From: Palsa-883 sp035486355
Lineage (GTDB): Bacteria > Pseudomonadota > Alphaproteobacteria > Acetobacterales > Acetobacteraceae
Length of the DNA stretch: 21,483 bases
NCBI GenBank assembly: GCA_035486355.1
Contig: DATHNE010000039.1
Coordinates: 1 to 21,483, forward strand
Direction of reading: 5' to 3'
Shown here: positions 1-6,585 of the stretch, piece by piece
Position numbering within the stretch: the stretch's first letter is position 1
Layout of the letters: each line of letters starts with the position of its first letter
Translations under genes and position numbers: made by a program
The notes under the pieces: generated by a model
Told to the model about the DNA's origin: nothing
Database searches by the model: none
The model's input: only the letters and a program-made list of their open reading frames with translations

Positions 1-1
1 C

Positions 2-232
2 GAGGACGGTGCGGTGATTGCCGGCAAGACGCTGGACAAGGACGAGTACAACTACGGCTTCGACGCGCAGAGCGGCGAGTTCAAGGACCTGGTGAAGTCG
101 GGCATCATCGACCCCACCAAGGTCGTGCGCACCGCGCTGCAACACGCCGCCTCGATCGGCGCGTTGATGATCACGACCGAGGTCATGATCGGCGAGCACG
201 TCGATCCGCCCGCCGGGTCGGACGACGCGTGA
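2..232 (+). CDS. groL: GroEL chaperonin, C-terminal end (partial)
   Basis: This is the last 76 residues of a 60-kDa chaperonin, the ATP-driven folding cage that works with GroES in the cytoplasm. The 5' part lies outside the window, and the frame is open from base 2. The signature stretches of the GroEL C-terminal equatorial domain are visible: AGKTLDKDEYNYGFDAQ, then GIIDPTKVVRTALQHAAS and ALMITTEVMI. The tail is unusual. It ends in GEHVDPPAGSDDA rather than the flexible Gly-Gly-Met repeat that lines the cavity of the usual housekeeping GroEL. Alphaproteobacteria often carry several groL copies, so this may be an accessory paralogue; that is inference. A groES gene would normally lie upstream, outside the window. 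Family identity is very secure. Confidence 0.96.
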   Translation, partial: EDGAVIAGKTLDKDEYNYGFDAQSGEFKDLVKSGIIDPTKVVRTALQHAASIGALMITTEVMIGEHVDPPAGSDDA

Positions 233-336
233 GCGTTTGTGCCTGCGGCCGGCGGGAGCTTCCGCACGACGGACCGTATGCGCGACTGAAGGCGACGCGG
301 CGCGCGGCTCCCACGACCCGGGCGCCGTGTCCGTCT

Positions 337-375
337 GACCGGCCCGGTGCCTGCAACCGGTGTTCGTGGCCGGTC
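337..375 (+). terminator. Possible hairpin after groL
   Basis: GACCGGCC at 337-344 is perfectly complementary to GGCCGGTC at 368-375, and a smaller CCGGT/ACCGG stem lies inside the loop. It sits about 105 bases past the groL stop. No T-run follows, so a terminator role is only a guess. The rest of 233-462 shows nothing recognisable. Confidence 0.25.
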
Positions 376-462
376 GATTCCGGCTGGCCCCTCGTCGCGT
401 TTGGCGGCGATGGGGGTATCCGCCGGATGGATCACGTCGTCCTGCAATAAAGGAAAACGCCG

Positions 463-780
463 ATGGCCATGCCGCCAGATAGCGACGACACCGACGCCGA
501 GCGGGAGATCACGGCACAGGCGAATGCCATGAAGGACCAGTTGCGCAAGGATGTTGCGTCCTGGTCGAAGGCGCGTCACGACGGCGGGCCGGGATTGCCG
601 GAAGGCCCCGCCGCACCGGCACCGAAACCAGCGACAGCGAAGCCGGTGGCACGCACGGCCCGGCCGGCGCCGGCCGCCGCCAAGCCGCCCGTAGCCTCCG
701 GCAAGCCGTTCCGGATGTCATACAGCGGCAGTAGTACCGCGGACTATATCAAATACATGCGCGACCGCGGCGCGAAGTGA
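463..780 (+). CDS. Small protein of unknown function, Ala/Pro-rich linker
   Basis: I do not recognise this 105-residue protein. The start is supported by AAAGGA about 8 bases before the ATG. Three parts can be seen. Residues 1-45 are charged and look helical (AEREITAQANAMKDQLRKDV). Residues 46-80 are rich in Ala, Pro and Lys and are probably a disordered linker. The C-terminus is a compact motif (FRMSYSGSSTADYIKYMRDRG) that looks ordered. There is no signal peptide or membrane segment. It follows groL on the same strand after 230 bases, but a link to the chaperonin is not shown. Codon use matches the neighbours and the reading frame has a sensible start, so it is probably a real gene. Confidence 0.6.
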   Translation: MAMPPDSDDTDAEREITAQANAMKDQLRKDVASWSKARHDGGPGLPEGPAAPAPKPATAKPVARTARPAPAAAKPPVASGKPFRMSYSGSSTADYIKYMRDRGAK

Positions 781-836
781 CCTGGATCCTGTTCAGCGCG
801 GCGAATGGGCCGGTACCGCAATAGACGGCGTGGGCG

Positions 837-1202
837 ATGACGCTGCGCCTGGCGGCCAGCAGCGACGACCGCGCATGCGCGATCCGCGACCACGTCATGC
901 CGTTGTTGCGCGAGAGCGGCCATCTGCTGTCGCAACGCGACGTGGTGCGGGTGATCGAGCTGCGGCGGGACCTCTGGGTCTTGCGGCACTGGACGCCGTT
1001 CAATGATCTGGCACCGGAGGAAGCCGCTTCGCCCGGTTACCGCCACGCGATTGAGCGTCAGCACACGCGGCCGGGCCTGCCCTATGGCCTCGAGGTGTGC
1101 CGTGGCATCAGGCTGCTGCGAATGCTCTGGTCCGATAGCGGAACGGTCGAGGTGGCGACGTTCGTGCGCGGCGATTGGGAGAGCGAGGCCTTGCAGCTAT
1201 GA
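837..1202 (+). CDS. Hypothetical protein, 121 aa
   Basis: This is an unassigned cytoplasmic protein. The sequence is rich in Arg and Leu, with likely helices at residues 12-55 (DHVMPLLRESGHLLSQRDVVRVIELRR), a WVLRHW motif near 47-52, and a conserved-looking end (LLRMLWSDSGTVEVATFVRGDW). No signal peptide, membrane segment or catalytic motif is visible. The ATG at 837 is the first start in the frame, and no strong ribosome binding site precedes it, so the exact start is less certain than the frame. It lies 56 bases after the preceding small gene on the same strand and may be co-transcribed with it. The amino-acid make-up is protein-like rather than that of a shadow frame. No function can be proposed. 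Confidence 0.5.
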   Translation: MTLRLAASSDDRACAIRDHVMPLLRESGHLLSQRDVVRVIELRRDLWVLRHWTPFNDLAPEEAASPGYRHAIERQHTRPGLPYGLEVCRGIRLLRMLWSDSGTVEVATFVRGDWESEALQL

Positions 1203-1416
1203 CGGTGTTGCACCGGCTGGCGCGAAGGTTTATTTTCCGACACCCGATGCAATCCGGCGCGGGCGCACCACATACACCCGGCATCGCGCGCACGGCGCGC
1301 CTATCCGGATCGCCGCATAACGCGACCGGACGCAACCACCCGCACCAATCCGATGCAGCCTGGTTGAGCACAACAAAGCCGACGGACGCCGTGTGGCGCC
1401 CGCACCTTGGAGCAGT

Positions 1417-1743
1417 ATGGTGGGTCGACCTGAACTTGGAACGAAATGCGCCTGCGCGAGCTGCGCCGAGCGTTTCTATGATCTGAACCGGACGCCGGCG
1501 GTGTGCCCGAAATGCGGCGCAACGCAGCCGCCGATCGTACCCCGCGTGGCGCGCCCGGTGCGCGCGAGCTTCGGCAGCATGCATATGAGCCGCCGCCCCG
1601 TGCCGGTGGTCGCCGAGGAAGAGGTCGAGCCAGTCGCCGCGGTCGAGGACGACGAGGATGAAGACGCCGACGATGCCGCGGATGTGCCAGAAATTGAGGC
1701 CGACGAGGATGCCGACATCACCCCGGCCATCGTGCGCGACTGA
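1417..1743 (+). CDS. FYDLN-acid zinc-ribbon protein (TIGR02300 type)
   Basis: This 108-residue protein opens with the hallmark PELGTK...C..C...FYDLNR.P..CPKCG block of the FYDLN-acid family, which is conserved in alphaproteobacteria and has no firmly known function. Two pairs of cysteines (C13/C16 and C30/C33) form a zinc-ribbon-like knuckle. From about residue 66 the chain is a long acidic tail of Glu, Asp, Ala and Val, as the family name implies. The ATG at 1417 is preferred over an upstream in-frame GTG at 1393. The family normally begins a few residues before PELGTK, and TTGGAG lies just upstream of this ATG. One extra cysteine (C11) sits beside the first knuckle. A nucleic-acid or protein-binding role would be inference. 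Family assignment is secure. Confidence 0.9.
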   Translation: MVGRPELGTKCACASCAERFYDLNRTPAVCPKCGATQPPIVPRVARPVRASFGSMHMSRRPVPVVAEEEVEPVAAVEDDEDEDADDAADVPEIEADEDADITPAIVRD

Positions 1744-1758
1744 GCGGAGGCGCGGCAG

Positions 1759-2199
1759 ATGCGATACCAACTAGTCCGACCCTCGCTGAAGCTCAGCATC
1801 CGCACCGACGCGCCGTCAGGCCCCGGTCTGGCGTGCGAGGTATGGAACCCGTTCCTGCGCCTCTATCAGCCGGTTGCCTCGGTCGAGGAAGGGGTGCAGC
1901 GTGTCAGTGAGCTGGCCGATTTGATTGGCCGCATGTGGACGCGGCAGCACCCGAAGCTGGAGCTGCTGGAAGATGTGCCGGACGCCGACCTGATCGATCG
2001 CGCGCGCTGGGCGGAGCTGCGGATCAACCCGACGATCCAGCGCGGCTGCGACACGCGTCAAGACGATCACCCGGCCTGGGAGCAAGCGGTCGGCCTGGTG
2101 CAGGCGACCGCGGCGATCTGCGACCGGGTGGGCCATGCGCCGCAGGCGCAGGATGAGCCACACCACACCACCGCGCAGGGCAGGGGGATGTACGGATGA
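1759..2199 (+). CDS. Hypothetical protein, 146 aa
   Basis: This gene is not recognised. The ATG at 1759 has a strong GGAGG eight bases upstream and lies 15 bases after the FYDLN-acid gene, so the two are probably co-transcribed. Residues 1-60 suggest a mixed alpha/beta domain (YQLVRPSLKLSIRT, then EVWNPFLRLYQPVASVEEGVQRVSELADLIGRMW). The middle (LELLEDVPDADLIDRARWAEL) is acidic and helical. The last 20 residues are His/Gln/Gly-rich and probably disordered. No signal peptide or membrane segment is present. The stop overlaps the start of the next small gene by ATGA, indicating translational coupling. The domain may be a small binding module, but nothing visible identifies a ligand or activity. 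Confidence 0.6.
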   Translation: MRYQLVRPSLKLSIRTDAPSGPGLACEVWNPFLRLYQPVASVEEGVQRVSELADLIGRMWTRQHPKLELLEDVPDADLIDRARWAELRINPTIQRGCDTRQDDHPAWEQAVGLVQATAAICDRVGHAPQAQDEPHHTTAQGRGMYG

Positions 2200-2441
2200 T
2201 GCAACGCACACCGGCACAATGGACGTTCCTGGCGGACCTCGCGCGTGGTTCGCGCGCGGCAATCGCGTGCCAGGATGCCAGTACGATCGGCCCGCTGATC
2301 CGCGCCGAGCTGGTGGCCTGGACCGATGATGCCGGCGGTCCGCCGCACCGCCACGCGGAACCCAATGCCACCTTCGCGTTGACCATGCTTGGCGCGCGGC
2401 ACACGGGCGCGCGCGACGTCGAAACACATCAGGTCAGGTAA
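2196..2441 (+). CDS. Hypothetical protein, 81 aa, translationally coupled
   Basis: This small unassigned protein starts at an ATG inside the ATGA overlap with the upstream gene; a second in-frame ATG follows at 2199. An AGGGGG stretch lies about 8 bases before the start. The sequence (TPAQWTFLADLARGSRAAIACQDASTIGPLIRAELVAWTD) looks like a compact helical fold, somewhat like helix-turn-helix or winged-helix leftovers, but no family is recognised. The C-terminal 30 residues are less ordered. Coupling to the 146-aa gene suggests the two products act together; that is inference from arrangement alone. Confidence 0.5.
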   Translation: MMQRTPAQWTFLADLARGSRAAIACQDASTIGPLIRAELVAWTDDAGGPPHRHAEPNATFALTMLGARHTGARDVETHQVR

Positions 2442-2449
2442 CGAGCGCC

Positions 2450-2947
2450 TTGCTGGAAGTCTTGCTGCTGGTCTTGACTGCCGTCTGCACGCATCTGGTG
2501 ATGTCGGGCGGCCAGACCCTGCTGCATTACGGCCTGGGCCATCGTCGTCTGGGCGGCGTGTTGTACCGCAATCATATCAAATTCCATCACACCTACTACG
2601 CCAGAGGGCATCTCGCGTCCGAGATCTATCAAGGCGAGGAGGGCAACAATACGCCCTACTTCCTGATCCCGACCTTCCTGGTTGGCGGTGTGCTGTACTT
2701 CGTGCTGCCGTTGCCGGTGTTCCTCGTGATGACCCTGACCAGCGCGGTGTCGTTCTACGCGCATGTCGTGGTGGACCGGGAGTATCATGTGGAGAACTCC
2801 CGCCTGGAGCGCTTCGCCTGGTTCCGCCGCAAGCGCCAGCTCCATTTCGTGCACCACCTGCATGCGAATGCCAACTTCGCGGTGATCGATTTCTTCTGGG
2901 ATCGGGTGATGGGTACCTTCCGCCGCCCCGATCCGGGCGGTGTCTGA
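2450..2947 (+). CDS. Fatty acid hydroxylase / sterol desaturase superfamily membrane protein
   Basis: This 165-residue integral membrane protein carries the di-iron histidine boxes of the fatty-acid hydroxylase superfamily: H26-x4-H31, H42-x3-H46-H47 (HIKFHH) and H132-x2-H135-H136 (HFVHH), with extra histidines at 105 and 113. Hydrophobic segments occupy about residues 1-20 and 70-105. The end (FAVIDFFWDRVMGTFRRP) matches the usual close of the domain, where an Asp and a Gly-Thr follow the last box. Such enzymes use oxygen and an Fe-O-Fe centre to hydroxylate or desaturate lipids; the substrate here cannot be told. It is shorter than many relatives but has a complete set of boxes. The start is TTG at 2450, eight bases after the preceding stop, and no better in-frame start exists. 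Confidence 0.85.
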   Translation: MLEVLLLVLTAVCTHLVMSGGQTLLHYGLGHRRLGGVLYRNHIKFHHTYYARGHLASEIYQGEEGNNTPYFLIPTFLVGGVLYFVLPLPVFLVMTLTSAVSFYAHVVVDREYHVENSRLERFAWFRRKRQLHFVHHLHANANFAVIDFFWDRVMGTFRRPDPGGV

Positions 2948-3015
2948 CCGGCGCACCGCTGGCCGCCGCGATCGCGGTGTTGTATCGCACCCTCGCTGCA
3001 ACTTTGAGGTGTGCG

Positions 3016-3285
3016 ATGCTGTTCATGGTGGTTGAACGGTTCCGCGATCAGAATGGCAAGGCGGTGTATCAGCGCTTCCGCGAGAAAGGCCGCATGGCAC
3101 CAGACGGCCTGACCTTCGTGGGAAGCTGGGTCGAGGCCAGTCTGGATCGCTGCTTTCAGTTGATGGAGTGCGACGACGTCACACTGTTGCAGCGCTTCGT
3201 TGCGGCGTGGACCGACCTGGCGGCATTTGAGATCGTGCCGGTCGTGCCCGGGAAGGAGACCGCGGCGGCGCTGTCGCCCGGGTGA
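3016..3285 (+). CDS. DUF3303-family protein
   Basis: This short 89-residue cytoplasmic protein begins MLFMVVERFRDQNGKAVYQRF and contains FVGSWVEASLDRCFQLMECDD and FEIVPVVPGKE, the pattern of the DUF3303 family, an alpha/beta ferredoxin-like fold of unknown function. The ATG at 3016 has GAGG about 7 bases upstream and is the natural start for the family. The same frame stays open upstream through the hydroxylase gene without a stop, but that part is a shadow. It lies 68 bases after the hydroxylase on the same strand. Many members look like dimeric alpha-beta barrel proteins; no activity can be assigned. Confidence 0.85.
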   Translation: MLFMVVERFRDQNGKAVYQRFREKGRMAPDGLTFVGSWVEASLDRCFQLMECDDVTLLQRFVAAWTDLAAFEIVPVVPGKETAAALSPG

Positions 3286-3360
3286 ATGGCTCATTGGTGG
3301 GAGATTGGGGCGCTGACTTTCCTGGCCCCCCATCCCATCCATTGACCCCCATCAACGCAA

Positions 3361-3730
3361 CCCGACAACACCCTCGCCCGCCGCGTCATCGGCCTGGCCA
3401 TGCGTGTACACACCCGCCTCGGCCCTGGCCTGCCGGAAAGCGCCACCGAGCACTGCCTCTGCCACAAGTGCGACATCCACACTCTGCCTTACACCCGCCA
3501 GGTCGACCTCCCTCTCACACCGACGCCGGCTCGCAACTCGCTTGCGGCGACCGGGCCGAGCTCACCATCGACCGCCACGTGGTACTCGAATTGAAGTCCC
3601 TCCCCAGCTCGTCTCCCTGTACGACGCCCAGCTTCTGACCTACCTCCGCGTCTCCCAATGCCGGATCGGCCCGTTGCTGAACGCCAACACGCTCTCCCTG
3701 AAGGGCGGCATCCGCCGCCGGATCACGTAA
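3361..3730 (+). pseudogene. GxxExxY-family nuclease-like gene, broken by frameshifts
   Basis: Three successive frames together spell a GxxExxY protein (PD-(D/E)XK nuclease-like superfamily). The first frame reads DNTLARRVIGLAM, then RLGPGLPESATEH and LPYTRQVDLPL, up to about 3515. The second gives QLACGDRAEL, then RHVVLELKSL, to about 3600. The third gives QLVSLYDAQLLTYLR, then CRIGPLLN and LKGGIRRRIT, ending at TAA 3728-3730. At least two frameshifts are therefore needed. The name-giving motif also has Thr in place of Tyr (GLPESAT), while the ExK of the nuclease-like core (ELK) survives. No clear start codon or ribosome binding site is seen. GxxExxY genes are short, of uncertain function, and often accessory. 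This copy is very probably dead. The stretch 3286-3360 before it holds only weakly complementary G/C runs. Confidence 0.82.
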
Positions 3731-3840
3731 TGCCTCTCTCCCGGATTGATCTGGCGCAATGCGTCACGACATCGGGCGCGGGATCACTCTCCCCGCGCGG
3801 TCGCCTTCAAACCCGGCCGTGGATGCGATAGAGGGATGTC

Positions 3841-4617
3841 GTGGACGCTTCCGCCGCCGCCGCACCGCAGGCCCGACCGGCCCGCTCGCTGCACCGCTTC
3901 GCCAACCCGGGGCGCTTCTTGCGTCTGTCCGGGGCGGTGCTGCCGTGGGTCGGCGCCCTTGGCCTGGCGATCACCGTCATCGGCTTGGTCTGGGGGCTGG
4001 TCTACGCCCCGGCCGACTGGCAGCAGGGCGACGCGGTGCGCATCATGTACATCCACGTCCCCGCCGCCTGGCTGGCCTCGGCTGGCTATGTCGGGCTGGC
4101 GATCTGCTCGGTCCTCTCCCTGGTCTGGCGCCACCCGCTGGCCGACCTTGCGGCGGTGGAGATAGGCCCGGTCGGCGCCGGCTTCACCGCGTTGTGCCTC
4201 GCCACCGGCAGCCTGTGGGGCAAGCCGATGTGGGGCGCCTGGTGGGTATGGGACGCGCGGCTGACGTCCGTGCTGGTGCTGTTCTTCCTCTATATGGGCC
4301 ACATCGCCCTGGTGCGTGCCTTCGATGAGCCCGAGCGCGGCTATCGCGCCGGCGCCATCCTGGCGCTGATCGGCGCTGTCGACCTGCCGATCATCAAGTT
4401 CAGCGTCGAGTGGTGGAACACGCTGCACCAGCCCGACAGCATCACGCTGACCGGCGCGCCGACCATGGCGCTGACCATGCTGTGGCCGCTGTTTGTCTGC
4501 GCGATCGGCTACACGCTGCTGTTCGTCACCATCGTGCTGGCGCGCACGCGCGCGGCGGTGATGGAGCGGCGCATCCGCGGCCTGCTGATGGCGCAAGCCA
4601 GCCGGGAGGCGGCATGA
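3841..4617 (+). CDS. ccmC: Haem exporter/chaperone-loading protein CcmC
   Basis: CcmC is the inner-membrane protein of system I cytochrome c maturation that presents haem at the periplasmic face and hands it to CcmE. The 258-residue product has six hydrophobic segments and the tryptophan-rich WWD signature at about 126-138 (WGKPMWGAWWVWD). It also has the two conserved flanking histidines, H72 (YIHVPAAW) and H196 (NTLHQPDS), which act as axial haem ligands in the family. Length is typical. The GTG at 3841 is chosen because GAGGG ends 5 bases before it; an ATG at 3836 is in another frame. The stop overlaps the start of ccmD (ATGA). The ABC genes ccmA and ccmB, which often precede ccmC, are not in the window. 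Confidence 0.95.
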   Translation: MDASAAAAPQARPARSLHRFANPGRFLRLSGAVLPWVGALGLAITVIGLVWGLVYAPADWQQGDAVRIMYIHVPAAWLASAGYVGLAICSVLSLVWRHPLADLAAVEIGPVGAGFTALCLATGSLWGKPMWGAWWVWDARLTSVLVLFFLYMGHIALVRAFDEPERGYRAGAILALIGAVDLPIIKFSVEWWNTLHQPDSITLTGAPTMALTMLWPLFVCAIGYTLLFVTIVLARTRAAVMERRIRGLLMAQASREAA

Positions 4618-4766
4618 CGCATCTGCCCTTCATCGCGGCGTCCTACGCGCTGGGCGTGCTGGTGCCGCTGGTGTTCGGCGTGCTGGCTCTCACCCGCATG
4701 GGTACGGCGCGCCGCAAGCTCGCGGCGATCGATCCGCGGGCGCAACGCAAGGCCCGCGCGGCATGA
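4614..4766 (+). CDS. ccmD: Haem exporter small subunit CcmD
   Basis: This is a 50-residue single-span membrane protein between ccmC and ccmE, overlapping both by ATGA. It has the standard CcmD form: a short N-terminus (MTHLPFIAASYALG), one hydrophobic segment at about residues 8-28, and a positively charged tail (RMGTARRKLAAIDPRAQRKAR). In the family, CcmD stabilises the CcmABC complex and promotes release of haem-loaded CcmE. CcmD sequences are poorly conserved, so the call rests on size, topology and position, which are all as expected. Confidence 0.92.
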   Translation: MTHLPFIAASYALGVLVPLVFGVLALTRMGTARRKLAAIDPRAQRKARAA

Positions 4767-5266
4767 CCCGTAAGCGCCGCCGCTTGATCCTGTTGCTGGT
4801 CTGCGGCGTCGGCCTGGGCACCGCCACCGCGTTGGTGCTGACCGCGTTCCGCGACAACCTGGTGTTCTTTCTGACGCCTGCGCAGATGGCAAAGCACGCG
4901 CCACCGCCAGGCCGTGATTTCCGCCTGGGGGGGTTGGTTGAGCAGGGCAGCGTGCACAAGACGACGATCGACGGAAAACCCGCCGCAGCCTTCACCGTCA
5001 CCGACGGCGGCGCGACGGTGAAGGTGACGTATGTCGGCATTCTGCCCGACCTGTTCCGAGAAGGGCAGGGCGTCGTGGCGCTCGGCGCGTTGAAGCCGGA
5101 CGGCACGTTCCACGCCTCGGAGGTGCTGGCGAAGCACGATGCGACCTATATGCCGAAAGAGGTCGAGGAGGCGCTGAAGAAAGAGGGCCACTGGAATCCC
5201 TCGGCCGGCCCACCGCCACCCGCCGCCACCTGGAATACGCTGATCCCGAAACAATCCGGCGGCTGA
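4763..5266 (+). CDS. ccmE: Periplasmic haem chaperone CcmE
   Basis: CcmE receives haem from CcmC, binds it covalently for a time, and passes it to the cytochrome c synthetase. The 167-residue protein has an N-terminal signal anchor (residues 7-28) after a KRRR charge cluster, then a periplasmic OB-fold domain (FRLGGLVEQGSV..., VTDGGATVKVTYVGILPDLFREGQGVV). The haem-attachment motif HDATY is present, giving His125 and Tyr129. A proline-rich flexible tail follows. The start ATG lies in the ATGA overlap with ccmD. ccmF, which commonly follows, is replaced by an inverted-repeat element and an unrelated transporter. The rest of the pathway (ccmA, ccmB, ccmF, ccmG and ccmH) must be elsewhere if the pathway works. 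Confidence 0.96.
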   Translation: MTRKRRRLILLLVCGVGLGTATALVLTAFRDNLVFFLTPAQMAKHAPPPGRDFRLGGLVEQGSVHKTTIDGKPAAAFTVTDGGATVKVTYVGILPDLFREGQGVVALGALKPDGTFHASEVLAKHDATYMPKEVEEALKKEGHWNPSAGPPPPAATWNTLIPKQSGG

Positions 5267-5273
5267 ACCCACC

Positions 5274-5376
5274 TGTCATTGCGAGCGCAGCGACAAAGCA
5301 ATCTCGCGCCAGTGTGGGTTCGCCCGTTGTGCGCGCTGAAAACGAGATTGCTGGTCGCTGCGCTTCTCGTATGACA
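5274..5376. repeat. Inverted-repeat intergenic element (palindromic)
   Basis: A left arm at 5274-5306 (TGTCATTGCGAGCGCAGCGA...) is nearly complementary to a right arm at 5343-5376, differing by small indels and a base or two, around a 36-base loop. Both outer ends are TGTCAT. This is the style of short palindromic elements scattered between alphaproteobacterial genes. It lies just after the ccmE stop and may also end transcription. A diverged half-copy is seen near 10318-10346. Confidence 0.85.
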
Positions 5377-5438
5377 AGGACAGGTGACCCCCGCGTCACA
5401 TCGCGATAACCTCCGCGTCACCAGGGGAGAAACGACAC

Positions 5439-6482
5439 ATGCCGATCATCACCCGACGCAGCTTCCTCGTGTCCTCGGCCGCGCTCGGCGCCGGCCGTGC
5501 CTTCGCCGCAGATCTGCCAGCCAACGAACAGGCGCTGTACGACGCCGCCAAGAAGGAAGGCGAGATCACTTGGTATTCCGGCCAGATCCAGTCCGAACCC
5601 GCCGAGGCTGCTGGCCGCGCGTTTAGCGAACGCTATCCCGGCGTGAAGGTGAACGTCGTCCGCTCCACCTCCCAGGTTGCGTTCCAGCGCCTGTCTGAGG
5701 ACATGCGTGCCAGCGCTCCGCAATGTGATTTCTTCAGCTCCACCGATTACGGCCACTACCTCTATCTGAAGCGGCAGGGCCAACTGATGCCGTTCCGGCC
5801 ACAGAACGCCGATGGGCTGCTGCCGGTGCTGCGCGACCAGGACCCGGACAACATGTGGCAGATCTGCTCGCTGGGGCTGTATCTGCTGACCTACAACACC
5901 AAGAAGGTCTCGGCCGCCGCCGCGCCAAAGAGCTGGAAGGACGTGCTGGATCCGAAATGGAAAGACCAGCTCGCAGTCGGCCATCCGGGCTACAGCGGCT
6001 CGATCGGCGTGATGTGCGTGATCCTCAAGCGGATGTATGGGTGGGAGTATTTTGCCCAGCTGGAAAAGAACAAACCGCAGATCGGCCGGTCGTCGGATGA
6101 TCCGGTGACGCTGCTCAACGCCGGCGAGCGCAGCGTGGGCATCGGCGTGTCCGCGGCGACGCCGCTGCTGTCGATCTCGCGCGGCAACCCGCTGGCGCTG
6201 ATCTATCCCACCGAGGGCACTGAAGCCGTGTTCGGCCCCAGCGCGATCCCGAAGAACGCGCCGCATCCGAACGCGGCGAAACTGTTCATGGAGTTCGCGA
6301 CGGGGCCGATCTTCTCGCAGGTGTTGCGCAAGTATTTCATCATGACGGTGCGCACGGATGTGCCGGCGCCGGATGGGGCGCTGCCGCTGGATCAGGTGAA
6401 GCTGCTCAGCGCCACGCCGAAGGAGATCGAGGACGGCGTGCCTGAGGTGCGCGAACAGTGGCGCGACACGTTCGGGATTTGA
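5439..6482 (+). CDS. ABC transporter periplasmic solute-binding protein (family 1, FbpA-like), Tat-exported
   Basis: This 347-residue extracellular solute-binding protein would capture a ligand in the periplasm and deliver it to the permease encoded next. The N-terminus has a twin-arginine signal (TRRSFLV, R6-R7) and a likely cleavage after AFA (residue 23). Mature features match the iron/polyamine/2-aminoethylphosphonate cluster of binding proteins: EGEITWYSGQIQSE, FSERYPGVKVNVVRS, YNTKKV with PKSWKDVLDPKWKDQLAVGHP, and a C-terminal HPNAAKLFMEFATG. The ligand cannot be fixed from sequence. The paired tyrosines that clamp iron in FbpA are not evident, so iron is not assured. AGGGGAGA lies about 9 bases before the ATG. 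A perfect hairpin separates it from the permease gene 103 bases downstream. Confidence 0.93.
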   Translation: MPIITRRSFLVSSAALGAGRAFAADLPANEQALYDAAKKEGEITWYSGQIQSEPAEAAGRAFSERYPGVKVNVVRSTSQVAFQRLSEDMRASAPQCDFFSSTDYGHYLYLKRQGQLMPFRPQNADGLLPVLRDQDPDNMWQICSLGLYLLTYNTKKVSAAAAPKSWKDVLDPKWKDQLAVGHPGYSGSIGVMCVILKRMYGWEYFAQLEKNKPQIGRSSDDPVTLLNAGERSVGIGVSAATPLLSISRGNPLALIYPTEGTEAVFGPSAIPKNAPHPNAAKLFMEFATGPIFSQVLRKYFIMTVRTDVPAPDGALPLDQVKLLSATPKEIEDGVPEVREQWRDTFGI

Positions 6483-6511
6483 GCGTGCCGCACGAATCTT
6501 GCCGCGTCATG

Positions 6512-6540
6512 CTGCTCCCCGGGCTTGACCCGGGGAGCAG
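6512..6540 (+). terminator. Perfect 12-bp hairpin between binding protein and permease
   Basis: CTGCTCCCCGGG (6512-6523), loop CTTGA, CCCGGGGAGCAG (6529-6540). The stem is perfect and very GC-rich, and no T-run follows. Its position after the binding-protein stop fits an mRNA-stabilising or attenuating hairpin, which often lets binding proteins be made in excess over permeases. The CCCGGGCTTGACCCGGG core also resembles a dispersed intergenic palindrome of alphaproteobacteria, so it may simply be an inserted repeat. Confidence 0.7.
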
Positions 6541-6585
6541 CCCCGACATCGAGGCCTTTGCCAACAGCACGAAGACAAGGCGTGG

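Noticed and set aside
2389..3015. Plus-strand frame continuing upstream of the DUF3303 gene for about 200 codons
   Set aside because: It overlaps the hydroxylase gene in another frame. Its sequence is Arg/Pro/Gly-rich shadow, and the DUF3303 family starts at 3016 with a good ribosome binding site.
3290..3350. Complementary G-rich and C-rich runs after the DUF3303 gene
   Set aside because: Pairing is imperfect, with several mismatches and no T-run, so it is not called a terminator.
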